From: DATAXV01 sp036272915
GTDB lineage: Bacteria; Chloroflexota; Dormibacteria; Dormibacterales; Dormibacteraceae
Direction of reading: 5' to 3'
Assembly (NCBI GenBank): GCA_036272915.1
Contig: DATAXV010000006.1
Span: forward strand, 1-29,244
DNA: 29,244 nt
Translations under genes and position numbers: made by a program
Shown here: positions 1 through 7,784 of the stretch, one piece after another
Position numbering within the stretch: the first letter of the stretch is position 1
Layout of the letters: each line of letters starts with the position of its first letter
Notes under the pieces: generated by a model
What the model saw: the letters and a program-made list of their open reading frames with translations, nothing else
Database searches by the model: none
Told to the model about the DNA's origin: nothing

Positions 1-2
1 GT

Positions 3-1853
3 TACGGCGACACTGAGCTTGACCCCAAGGACTTCCTGCGCCATACGAGGCTGACTCGCCGCCGCGCCCTCGCGGCGGCCGCCGGCCTGACCGCCGGTGC
101 GATCGGCATCGACTACCTGGCGGCGTGCTCCGGCATGCACCCGCAGGTCGCGGAAGGCATGGGCCGCTCGCAGGCGTCTCGGAGGAAGGCGCACGAACTG
201 CTCGCCTCCAATCTAAGTGTCGGCGGCACCCCACGAGACCAGACATCGGTCACCGATCAGGTCACGTTCACGGTCTTCGACAGCTGGAACTACTACATAC
301 CGAACGGCGTCGATTACAACAACGGCTTCGGCCAGATCTGCACCGAGTTCCTTTACTACTACAACATCCCCACCGGGAAGATAGTGAACTGGCTGTCGAC
401 GGGGTGGGAGTACAGCAACGACTTCAGGCAAATCACAATCCACGTCAATCCCAAGGCGCACTGGAGTGACGGCACTCCTTTCACTTCGACGGATATCCAG
501 TTCACCATCAACATGCTGGCCAAGAACTCGAATCTACTCAACTCCTCTCCGGGCACTGTAAGCGAAGTGGAGTCCATCAGCACAGCCGACCCCCACGCGG
601 CCGTCATCCAGCTAAATGTGGCCGACCCTCGCTACCACTACGGTTTCATCTGCAGCCTGGCCGGAGGCTTCCAGATCATGCCGGAGCACATCTGGTCATC
701 CCAGGACCCCACCACGTTCAAGTTCGACCCTCCGGTTATGACTGGCCCCTACAAGCTGCACAACGTACTGCCCAACGATTTGGTCGTGACCTGGATCAAG
801 GACCCCAACTACTGGAACATCGACGTCCTCAACTGTGCTCCCACTTACGCCGTCTGGCGGTCGGCCTCGACCGACCTGGACATCGCCTTCGAGGACTTCA
901 AGGCGGGCATCACCGACAACGGTAGCGATTACACCCACGTCTCCCAGCTGATCAAGAGTGGGTTCAAGAACGCCGAGGTCGAGGACAAGTTTCTCGATCC
1001 CTGCGAGCGGGCGATACTCATCAACACCAAGTCGCCCTCCGGCGGCGGCATCCTCAAGGACTATCGCATGCGCTGGGTGATCTCCATGCTCCTCGATCGC
1101 GAGCGGATCGCCCAGGACGTATGGGTGCCTCCGAGCGAGCCCGGCGAGTATCCATGGGCCGCCTACCCCCGGAACAAGAGATGGGAAGTTCCGAGCATCG
1201 CCGCCAAGTACCCGCTCAAGTACGATCCGCCGAAGGCCGAGAAGCTCCTTGACCAGCTCGGCGCGAAGAAGAACGGCAGTGGCAGGCGGGTCTACAAAGG
1301 CAAGGAAGTCTCCCTCCAGGTGATCACCGGTACGCTTGCCTCGGCCGGTGACGAGTACTCGATCGGTGCCCTGCTCGCCGAGGAGTTGAACAAGGTCGGC
1401 ATCTCCTCCAGCATCAAGTACCTGGGAGCATCAGTCCTCAACGAAAAGCAGGGAACCGGTGAGTTCGATCTGCTATCTCAGTGGCTCTGCGGTGAGGTCT
1501 TCGATCCCTACGAGCTCTACGAACTCTTCCAGAGCAAGTACGCGCTGCCGATTGGGAAGCTGGCCGCGAACGCCAACCAGGACCCGCGGCTGACCGATCC
1601 TCTCCTGGACAAGGCGGTGCAGCACCTGCAGAAGCTGTCGCCGACCAGTAGCCAAGCAACGCTCTGGTTCCATGACGCGCTGAACCGCTGGTATCACGAC
1701 ATGGCGGCCGTTCCCACCATCCAGACGCTCTACACGCAGCAGTTCAACACGACGTACTGGAAGGACTGGCCTTCAAACGATAATTTGTACGCGCCGCCGG
1801 ACAATTGGTGGGGCCAGTGGATCTTCGTGCAGGGCCACATCAGACCCGCATAA
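3..1853 (+). CDS. ABC transporter substrate-binding lipoprotein, peptide/oligopeptide type (SBP_bac_5), 5' partial
   Basis: The reading frame is open from the first bases of the window, so the true start lies upstream; 616 codons are visible. The N-terminal part carries a Tat-like TRRRALAA stretch, a hydrophobic segment and an LAAC lipobox (Cys at bases 126-128), so the mature protein should be a membrane-anchored extracytoplasmic lipoprotein. The later ATG at 135 would remove the export signal and is not the start. Family-typical blocks follow: WSDGTPFTSTDIQF near 460-510 (the 'F.DG.p.ta.DV' block of peptide/nickel-binding proteins), MTGPYKL near 740, and FDPYELYELFQS near 1500. Such proteins capture peptides, sugars or other solutes for an Opp/Dpp-type importer. 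No permease or ATPase follows; downstream is only a transposase remnant, so partner genes must lie upstream or have been lost. The ligand cannot be told from sequence. Confidence 0.9.
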   Translation, partial: YGDTELDPKDFLRHTRLTRRRALAAAAGLTAGAIGIDYLAACSGMHPQVAEGMGRSQASRRKAHELLASNLSVGGTPRDQTSVTDQVTFTVFDSWNYYIPNGVDYNNGFGQICTEFLYYYNIPTGKIVNWLSTGWEYSNDFRQITIHVNPKAHWSDGTPFTSTDIQFTINMLAKNSNLLNSSPGTVSEVESISTADPHAAVIQLNVADPRYHYGFICSLAGGFQIMPEHIWSSQDPTTFKFDPPVMTGPYKLHNVLPNDLVVTWIKDPNYWNIDVLNCAPTYAVWRSASTDLDIAFEDFKAGITDNGSDYTHVSQLIKSGFKNAEVEDKFLDPCERAILINTKSPSGGGILKDYRMRWVISMLLDRERIAQDVWVPPSEPGEYPWAAYPRNKRWEVPSIAAKYPLKYDPPKAEKLLDQLGAKKNGSGRRVYKGKEVSLQVITGTLASAGDEYSIGALLAEELNKVGISSSIKYLGASVLNEKQGTGEFDLLSQWLCGEVFDPYELYELFQSKYALPIGKLAANANQDPRLTDPLLDKAVQHLQKLSPTSSQATLWFHDALNRWYHDMAAVPTIQTLYTQQFNTTYWKDWPSNDNLYAPPDNWWGQWIFVQGHIRPA

Positions 1854-1857
1854 GGCA

Positions 1858-2926
1858 CCGACCGGAGCGGCTCGCTCACCCCCCGAGCCTGGGCGGTCCA
1901 GTTCGCCCAGATCTTGGCGCCTCTCTCGCCCTTCAACCGGAAGCTCGACCGCCGTACTCGCGCTGGAGGTGGGAGATGCGTCCCTCACAGCCGACGCGGT
2001 GAGAGGCGAGGCGCTTGCGCGTTCGGCGCGATCCCTCATTGGTCGGCCTGCCGGCGATGGACTCCCTGCTCTCCAGCGGGGTCATGGTGGCGAGAGCCTT
2101 CCTGATGCCGAAGCCGCCGTCGAAGACCGCTTCCGGCGGCTTCAGGTCGAGGGCGAGGAGCTCGGCCACGGTGTCCGGCAGCAGCGAGTTCTCGTGTGCG
2201 CTGCCGATGGCGGTCTTGGGTGGGAGGAGCAGGCCGCGAGCCCCGCGCCGGGTGTTGGGGGTGCGCTCGGCGTACCGCGTCGTGTAGCCGAACTGGGTGG
2301 GGTTGGGGAGCTTGCCCTTGCGTATAGGTCGGGCATCGGGGTCGTGAAGCGAGACCAGACGGTTGGCGGTCTTCTCGCCGCTGAAGCGCTGGCGCGTCTG
2401 TTCCACCACCTTGCTCACCCGGATCGTCTCCTCGAGCTCGACGACGGCCCGTTCCGCCCCTCGGCCGAGGCTCGGCCGTCGCCTGCTCGGCCTCCTTGAG
2501 CAGGCGCCGGGCCTGGCCCGGTGACGCTCTTGCCAGCCCGGCGATCTCCTCCGTCAGCGTCTGCACCTCTTCCTTGGCATCACCCGTCCGCCGCGTCAGG
2601 CTGCGGCCCAGCTCACGGGCCCGCCCGCTCGCGGCACGGCTGCGGTCACGCATCTTCGTGGCCAGTCCCGGAATGGCCGCACCTTTGTCGGCGGCACGGG
2701 TCAGGACCCTGACGGCTTCGGCGGCGAGTCCGCAGTCGGTTGGGTAGCGGATATCGGCCTCCTCCACGGTGGAGTCGCATCGCCCGCACCTTGAAGCCGC
2801 GGTCGAGAACCGCCAGCCGGACCACCTCGCGGGTCAGGTCGTCGACCAGGCGACGGCCAGCTTGCGGATGGTCCACTCGTCAGGGACGTCATCGACGAGG
2901 GAGAAGCGTTGGAGATGGAAGAGTCG
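1858..2926 (-). pseudogene. Degenerate DDE transposase remnant (IS1182/ISNCY-like), several frameshifts, both ends missing
   Basis: Recognisable transposase blocks occur in order on the minus strand but in changing frames: VPDEWTIRKLA (about 2855-2890), DDLTREVVRLAVLDRGFKVR (about 2790-2850), DSTVEEADIRYPTD (about 2730-2785), VVEQTRQR and DPDARPIRKGKL (about 2320-2415), FDGGFGIRKALATM (about 2090-2140), EGRISHLQREYG (about 1950-1985), and RLKGERGAKIWANW (about 1880-1930). The Asp of DST, the Asp of FDGG and the Glu of EGRISH fit the expected DDE triad. At least four frame changes are needed, near 2855, 2785, 2455 and 1937; the one near 2785 looks like a loss of about five bases. The N-terminal part expected in the family is missing, and the remnant ends next to the stop codons of both flanking genes. 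No terminal inverted repeats were found. The family name is from memory of the motifs. Confidence 0.8.
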
Positions 2927-2927
2927 A

Positions 2928-3917
2928 TCACGGCCGCGCCGCCGACCCGCCACCATGCCACTTGAGGACACGGATTGCCCGCAGCGTGTTCCAGCGGCTG
3001 GGCCTGCCCTCGCCCTCGTCCACCTCGAAGTGGAGCCGCCCCTGCTTGTGGGGGTTCTCGAGGGGCCACCGGCCGCTGGCATCACGCTTGGACTTGACGA
3101 GACCGACTGCCTCCGCCACCCGCTCGTCGGGTACTACCTCCGCCGCGCGCAAGTAGTCGAGGCCTCGGAGGACGTCGTAGTACCAGCCCGGTGGATAGGA
3201 GAACCGCGTCCACTCCGGGTTGATGACCTCACCGGTCGACAGCCTGCGGAGCATCCGTCGTTCGAGGAGGTACTCCTGGCCGCGGAGGCGAGCGGCGCGC
3301 ACCTCCGACGAGCCCCCTCCGGCCCGCTCGTAGGCCAAGAAGCCGGTCAGCACCTCGATCGTCGTGTGGAACGACCCTCGCGTCGATCCGTTCTCCTGCT
3401 CGCAGTTCCAGCCGCCGTCGGCCATCTGCTCGCCGAGGAGCCGCTTCACGATGCCGTGGACGTCCTCGCCGAAGTAGGCGCCGAGGGCGACCGTCCGCCC
3501 GTTGATGCACGGCTCCACCTCGCCTTCGAAGAAGGGCTCGCCCTCGTGCTCCCATCGAACGTTGTCGCGGACCCGCCCGACGGCACGGCGAGCCTCCGGA
3601 CTTCCCCGGTCGAGGCCGAAGTCCCGCAGCTGGACCAGGCTCCAGGTGGTCGAGGTCCACTGCGGGAAGAGGGTGCCCCGCCTGCTGGAGGGCAGGGATT
3701 CCCACCACTTCTTCCCCTCCGGTGAGTCGAATGCCGGGGGGTCTCCCGCCCAGTGGCCGTCCTCCAGCTGAAGGGCGAGCAGCCGGGCTCCCCAGCCCTC
3801 GTCGGCGACGCGCGCGCGTTCGGCGCGAACGTCCGACTTCGGGGCGTCGACGAGGTCCCGCATGACCTGCCAGCGGATCGCCGGGTCGGAATCCATCAAC
3901 CAGTCAATGACGTCCAT
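2928..3917 (-). CDS. Prenyltransferase/squalene-cyclase-like repeat protein (QW-like repeats), function unknown
   Basis: A 329-residue protein starting at 3917 (MDVIDWLMDSDPAIRW); the start is set by a GGAGGAGGT ribosome site eight bases upstream, although the frame stays open to 4040. Repeated tryptophan-rich turns (LEDGHWAGD, MADGGWNCE, ASGRWPLEN) resemble the QW motifs of alpha/alpha-barrel squalene cyclases, but no cyclase DxDD acid motif is seen, so enzyme activity is doubtful. It is predicted to be soluble; no signal peptide is visible. Near the end, SRWNTLRAIRVLKW looks like the usual family C-terminus, and the final GGGSAARP may be added sequence at the junction with the transposase remnant. 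The protein at 18617-19648 shares the DP...RW opening and PDGSW repeats and is probably a distant relative. The fold is fairly safe; the role is unknown. Confidence 0.75.
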   Translation of the reverse strand: MDVIDWLMDSDPAIRWQVMRDLVDAPKSDVRAERARVADEGWGARLLALQLEDGHWAGDPPAFDSPEGKKWWESLPSSRRGTLFPQWTSTTWSLVQLRDFGLDRGSPEARRAVGRVRDNVRWEHEGEPFFEGEVEPCINGRTVALGAYFGEDVHGIVKRLLGEQMADGGWNCEQENGSTRGSFHTTIEVLTGFLAYERAGGGSSEVRAARLRGQEYLLERRMLRRLSTGEVINPEWTRFSYPPGWYYDVLRGLDYLRAAEVVPDERVAEAVGLVKSKRDASGRWPLENPHKQGRLHFEVDEGEGRPSRWNTLRAIRVLKWHGGGSAARP

Positions 3918-3925
3918 CGGGTTCC

Positions 3926-3934
3926 ACCTCCTCC
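3926..3934 (-). promoter_or_regulatory. Strong ribosome binding site of the QW-repeat gene
   Basis: On the minus strand GGAGGAGGT lies eight bases before the ATG at 3917. It fixes that start over the in-frame upstream ATG at 4040. Confidence 0.8.
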
Positions 3935-3943
3935 GGTGATTGC

Positions 3944-3987
3944 GGGCCGTGCACCCCGGACGCCACGGAGCGCCTGGTGCACGGTCC
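3944..3987. repeat. Inverted repeat, 12-bp arms, 20-base spacer
   Basis: GGGCCGTGCACC (3944-3955) pairs with GGTGCACGGTCC (3976-3987): 11 Watson-Crick pairs and one G-T pair. Each arm also contains the palindrome GTGCAC. The element is 27-70 bases upstream of the QW-repeat gene start, so it could be an operator with two half-sites or a leader hairpin. No T-run follows on either strand. Confidence 0.6.
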
Positions 3988-4020
3988 CTGGAGCCCGCCG
4001 CCGGCTCGGCGCCGGGGGGG

Positions 4021-4034
4021 CAGGGCTCGCCCTG
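4021..4034. repeat. Short perfect hairpin between the QW-repeat gene and the broken MBL/ankyrin gene
   Basis: CAGGGC (4021-4026) and GCCCTG (4029-4034) form a six-pair stem with a two-base loop, about 30 bases beyond the stop of the minus-strand MBL/ankyrin gene. It could serve as a terminator, but no T-tract is present. Confidence 0.3.
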
Positions 4035-4063
4035 CGTCATGCCCTCCGTGAATCACTCTCCCC

Positions 4064-4953
4064 TCACGCGCCGGAGACGCCCGGCCGCCCCATGACCGAC
4101 CTGAGGTAGGCGATGACGTCGTCGTGGCCGGGCCGTCGGGACCACTCCTCCCGCGATGCGTTGAGGGCCCAATCCAGCGGTGTCGCATCGGACTCGTCGG
4201 CCGTCGCCATCGGATCCGAGCCCCTCTCGACGAGCTTCCGGACCCGTTCGAGATCGCCGCGCCAGGCGGAGATGTGAAGGGAGGAGGCCGGCCAGGGCGG
4301 GTGCTCGAGCGCGGCCTCGAACTCGGCGCGGCTGTGCACGGGCTCTCCGTGCGAGATGATCACGCGCTCGAAGGGGAGGTCCAGCATCGCCCGCATGTCG
4401 GGAAGCGCGCGCTCCTCATGGGTGGGCGACATCCACACCCGAAGCGTCCCCCCGCGCTCGGTCATCGCGTCGCCGAAGACCAGGGTCCGCTTCTCGGGAA
4501 GCCAGAGCGGCGTCTCATGCCAGCCTCGGGGGTCCCTGAGCGGGACCAGGCCACCCGGCAGCGCCTGGCCGGGCCGGATCGTCTGAACGTCGCTCTTGGG
4601 AGGCCCGGGGTCCCATTCGTCGGGACCGAGCGCGGCACCCGTAGCGGCGGACCAGCGCGTCGATGCTCCACGTTTGCGGGTCCTCCGCGGTCGGGCGCAG
4701 GTGATCGGGGATGATCACCGCCACCGCGGTCGGCGACCGCTCGGCGAGCCGGTCCCAGACCTGGCTGGCGCCCTCCGGCGGGAGGAGTGGATCGATGAGC
4801 CAGCGTTCCCCGCCGGCGTCGACGCAGACGCAGGTCACGACCCTCTGCCAGTCCCCATCCGGGGTGCTCGAGGCGCCAGATCCAGAGACCTGGCGCGAGG
4901 TCGGAGACCTCCACCGTCCGCGATTCTGCTGGTGCCACGGCAGGGATGATCAC
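4064..4953 (-). pseudogene. Metallo-beta-lactamase-like protein fused to an ankyrin repeat, broken by two frameshifts
   Basis: Three overlapping frames together give one protein. The N-terminal piece (likely GTG at 4953) has DLAPGLWIWRLEHPGW. The middle piece (about 4645-4853) has DWQRVVTCVCVDAGGERW, LIDPLLPPEG and IIPDHLRPTAEDP. The C-terminal piece (4064 to about 4638) has GPDEWDPGPP, LWLPEKRTLVFGDAM and FERVIISHGEPV, then an ankyrin-like unit SLHISAWRGDLERVRKLVER. The VDAGGERWLIDP, FGDAM and ISHGEP blocks fit a degenerate metallo-beta-lactamase fold; the canonical HxHxDH motif is not seen. Dropping one G from the GGGG run at 4853-4856 (minus strand) and one from the GGG run at 4638-4640 restores a continuous frame. 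Since both breaks are in G-runs, sequencing or assembly error is a real alternative to a true pseudogene. Confidence 0.7.
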
Positions 4954-5068
4954 ACGAATTCCGGACGAAATCCCGCCGGTTTCCTCATGACGCCACGGCT
5001 CGGCCCGGGTCACGGCGTTCCGGCGCCTCGGTATGTCGGGATGGGGTATCGGCAGGGCGCGTGCGAGA

Positions 5069-5563
5069 ATGCCGGTCGTGACCGGAGCTGAGCTCGAGGA
5101 CCGGGTGGGGGCAGGCTGGCGTCCGTTCAGGACCGAGGTCGCCGCGCTCCCCGAGGACGCCTTCGACATGGTGACGTCGTCCGGCTGGACGATCAGGGAG
5201 ATGCTGGCCCACGTGGCCTTCTGGGAGGAGACGGTCGCGCCCTTCGTGGAGGGGATGCTTCGCGGTCGCGACTGGCCCGACCAGGCCGAGTGGCACGGTG
5301 GTGGAGGCTTCGACGGCACGGACGGCTGGCCGCATGCCGACGTCCACAACGCTCGGGAGGCCGCCTGGGCGCGCACCCACTCCGTGGCCGAGGTGCTGGC
5401 GCGGTGGGATCGCGCCCATGCCCGTTGCCTTGCCGCGGTCGGTGGCCTGAGCGACGCCGAGCTTGCCGATGCCCGCTTCATCGACGAGGTGAAGATGCAG
5501 ACCTACGGCCACTACCCCGAGCACCTGGCCGAGATGCGGGCGGCGGCGTCCGGCAACGGATGA
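5069..5563 (+). CDS. DinB-like / DfsB-type four-helix protein
   Basis: A 164-residue protein with the layout of the DinB/YfiT/maleylpyruvate-isomerase superfamily: GWTIREMLAHVAFWEE near residues 35-50 and a final TYGHYPEHLAEM. In this family histidines at these two places form a metal site used by thiol-dependent transferases; whether all ligands are present cannot be settled by eye. No signal peptide. I chose ATG 5069 because the similarity begins soon after it; an upstream ATG at 5033 and a GTG at 5078 are in frame, and none has a convincing ribosome site. It is divergent from the broken MBL/ankyrin gene and separate from the operon that begins at 5845. Substrate unknown. Confidence 0.7.
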   Translation: MPVVTGAELEDRVGAGWRPFRTEVAALPEDAFDMVTSSGWTIREMLAHVAFWEETVAPFVEGMLRGRDWPDQAEWHGGGGFDGTDGWPHADVHNAREAAWARTHSVAEVLARWDRAHARCLAAVGGLSDAELADARFIDEVKMQTYGHYPEHLAEMRAAASGNG

Positions 5564-5811
5564 GCGACGGGCTCCTGCCTCCGTCCTCGTCGCTCCTACC
5601 GGCCGGCGGGGCCGCCACACCCACCCTGACCCTCCCCTGAGGCGCGATCCGCCGGAGTCGATCGTCGCCGGTGTGGAAGAGTCGACCCGACCCGACGGGG
5701 GCGGCCCGACCGCCTCAATCGACCATTGCCTGCGCGCGGGCAGTGGGGTCTTCTCGTGCCGCTCACACGATCGTCCGGCCGGAAACTCGTCGGAAGATTC
5801 CGAGGCGAGGA
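5564..5811. other. Non-coding stretch before the regulator
   Basis: No convincing gene, RNA or T-tailed terminator was seen. It holds the 3' side of the DinB-like gene and the GC-rich part of the upstream region of the catabolic operon. Confidence 0.5.
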
Positions 5812-5839
5812 TTGGATCCAAGATTTAGGATTCAAAATT
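5812..5839. promoter_or_regulatory. Probable GntR/FCD operator: 14-bp tandem repeat with a palindrome
   Basis: TTGGATCCAAGATT (5812-5825) is followed at once by TAGGATTCAAAATT (5826-5839), 11 of 14 positions matching. The first copy starts with the perfect palindrome TTGGATCCAA. The island is AT-rich in a GC-rich region and ends five bases before the regulator's ATG. FCD-type GntR regulators often bind short palindromes of this kind next to their own gene, so autoregulation of the operon is the natural inference. Confidence 0.55.
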
Positions 5840-5844
5840 AAGGC

Positions 5845-6537
5845 ATGCCCGATCCGAGCCAGGAACGCACCGATCTGCCGCCGCCGGCGGAGTACCGCAC
5901 CAAGGTCGACATCGCCACCGACCAGCTGCGGAGCTGGATCCTGCACGGCCAGCTGCAGCACGGCGAGAGGTTGGACCAGACCAAGCTGGCCGCGGCGCTG
6001 AACGTCAGCCGCATGCCCCTGCGGCAGGCGCTGCTGAGGCTGGCGGAGGAGGGCCTGATCCAGGCCTCCCCCCACCGGTCGGCGGTGGTCATGGGTCTGA
6101 CCAGGGCGGAGCTGGAGGACGTCTACCAGGCGCGCCGCGCCATGGAGGGCATCCTCGCCGAGCTCGGCTGCGAGCGTCGCACCGACACCTGCATGAAGGC
6201 GATGGAGCGGGCTCTCCAGGAGCAGGAGCGCGCGCTCGCCCGGAACAACCTCAAACGCTGGGTCGATCTCGACCGCGACTTCCATTTCTCGCTCTACCGG
6301 GCGGCCGGGCTGCAGCGGTCCTACGAGATCACCGAGCAGCTCCGCATGTCCAGCGACCGGTACATCCGCCACTACGCCTCCTACCGGACCGGGGCGGCCG
6401 ATTCGCTGGCGGAGCATCGCGAGATCCTCCAGCTCTGCCAGGCGGGCGACACCGGGGGGATCCGGGAGGCGACCGAGCGGCACGTTCTGCGCGGTCTCGA
6501 GACCCTGCGCCAGCTGATCTCCGGAGGGGATGAATGA
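5845..6537 (+). CDS. GntR-family transcriptional regulator, FCD (FadR/VanR) subfamily
   Basis: 230 residues. An N-terminal winged helix-turn-helix (about 25-80) contains QTKLAAALNVSRMPLRQALL, the usual GntR recognition region. The C-terminal FCD ligand-binding domain (about 85-225) keeps the likely metal ligands: D and H in DRDFHFSLY, H in SLAEHREIL and H in TERHVLRGLE. Such regulators bind an organic acid or amino-acid-like effector through the metal and are usually released from DNA by the pathway substrate or an intermediate. It is the first gene of the operon, and its stop overlaps the aminotransferase start (ATGA at 6534-6537). The tandem repeat directly upstream is a good candidate operator. 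Start at ATG 5845; only a weak AAGG precedes it. Confidence 0.9.
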   Translation: MPDPSQERTDLPPPAEYRTKVDIATDQLRSWILHGQLQHGERLDQTKLAAALNVSRMPLRQALLRLAEEGLIQASPHRSAVVMGLTRAELEDVYQARRAMEGILAELGCERRTDTCMKAMERALQEQERALARNNLKRWVDLDRDFHFSLYRAAGLQRSYEITEQLRMSSDRYIRHYASYRTGAADSLAEHREILQLCQAGDTGGIREATERHVLRGLETLRQLISGGDE

Positions 6538-7784
6538 CCGAGCAGATCGTCGAGTCCCGGCTTCCGACACCGGCACGCATCGAGCGGCTGGCCCTGCCCG
6601 AGCGGGCCGCCGACCTGGGCATGTCGGTGCGGGACGCGGAGCACGAGCTCGAACGCGCGCCGTCGCCGGGTGAGCTGCTCGATCTCACCTACGCCAACAC
6701 CCACCGCTTCCCGGCGCCGGCCTGGGTGCTGCCGGCGATCAACGAGGCCGCCGCCGGCCGGGGCATGACCTACACGCCCTACCGCGGCGACGCCACCGTG
6801 CGCTCCGCCGTCGCCGAATCCCTGAGCACGTTCCTGGGCGTGCCGGTCGACCCCGAGGGAGAGCTCATCCTCACGCCCGGCTCCCAGGCCGGCCTCTTCG
6901 TGGCGCTCTCCTCGCTGGTCGTGCCCGGTGGGAGGGTGGCCCTGATCGATCCCGACTACCTCTCGAGCGAGCGGCTCCTCCGCTACCTGGGGGCGGAGGT
7001 CACGCCGATCCCGCTCCGCTGGGAGGACTCCGGGCAGCCGCCGTCACCCGACCTCGAGGCGATGGAGGCGGCCTTCCGCGGTGGCGTCCGCCTCCTGCTC
7101 TTCTCGCATCCCAACAACCCGACGGGCATGGTCTACGGCCCCGCCGTCATCGCCGCCATCGCCAGGCTGGCCCGGGAATTCGACGTCGTCGTCGTCGCCG
7201 ACGAGCTGTACTCGCGCCTCACCTACGAGGAGACCGCGTTCTCCCACCTCCTCGCCGAGCCGGGCATGCGAGAGCGCTGCGTGACCCTGCTCGGCCCCTC
7301 CAAGACGGAGTCGATGAGCGGGTACCGCCTGGGCGTCGCGGTCGGGCCCCCCGAGGTCATCGACCGGATGGAGGACGTGCTCGGGGTGAGCGTGCTTCGC
7401 GCGCCGGCCTACGCCCAGCACGCCCTCGTGCCCTGGCTGGCGGCGGACCACGAGTTCGTCCGGGACCGGATCGTCGAGTACCGCACCCTCCGCGACACCA
7501 CCGTCGAGCGCCTGAGGCACTCCCCTCTGATCGAGGTGAGACCGGCGCTGGGAACGGCCTACATGTTCCCCGACGTCTCCCTGGTCGGTGCCACCGACCA
7601 GGAGGTGGCGCTGGCGCTGAAGCGGGAGGCGGGGATGCTGATCAACCCCGGCTACCAGTTCGGGCGGCGGGGCACCGGCCACTTCCGCCTCTGCTTCGCC
7701 CAGACCGAGACCGCGTGGGAGCCGGCGCTGGAGCGGATGGTCGCCACCCTCGAGCGCCTCCACGAGCGGGGGGCCGGTCGGTGA
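6534..7784 (+). CDS. PLP-dependent aminotransferase, class I/II (fold type I)
   Basis: 416 residues. Key fold-type I residues are visible: SHPNNPTG with Asn194/195, VVVADELYSRL with Asp223 (pyridine nitrogen) and Tyr226, GPSKTESMSGYRLG with the Schiff-base Lys257, and FRLCF with Arg385 for the substrate carboxylate. The length is usual for aspartate/aromatic-type aminotransferases. It should move an amino group between a pathway amine or amino acid and a keto acid in the cytoplasm. The ATG overlaps the regulator's stop by four bases and its own stop overlaps the M20 gene's GTG, so it belongs to the catabolic operon. In the ectoine comparison it would fill the diaminobutyrate transaminase slot, but that enzyme (DoeD) is usually class III, so the substrate is open. 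Confidence 0.88.
   Translation: MTEQIVESRLPTPARIERLALPERAADLGMSVRDAEHELERAPSPGELLDLTYANTHRFPAPAWVLPAINEAAAGRGMTYTPYRGDATVRSAVAESLSTFLGVPVDPEGELILTPGSQAGLFVALSSLVVPGGRVALIDPDYLSSERLLRYLGAEVTPIPLRWEDSGQPPSPDLEAMEAAFRGGVRLLLFSHPNNPTGMVYGPAVIAAIARLAREFDVVVVADELYSRLTYEETAFSHLLAEPGMRERCVTLLGPSKTESMSGYRLGVAVGPPEVIDRMEDVLGVSVLRAPAYAQHALVPWLAADHEFVRDRIVEYRTLRDTTVERLRHSPLIEVRPALGTAYMFPDVSLVGATDQEVALALKREAGMLINPGYQFGRRGTGHFRLCFAQTETAWEPALERMVATLERLHERGAGR

Noticed and set aside
2769..3725. Plus-strand open frame opposite the QW-repeat gene
   Set aside because: The antisense gene has a strong ribosome site and repeated motifs; this frame has none.
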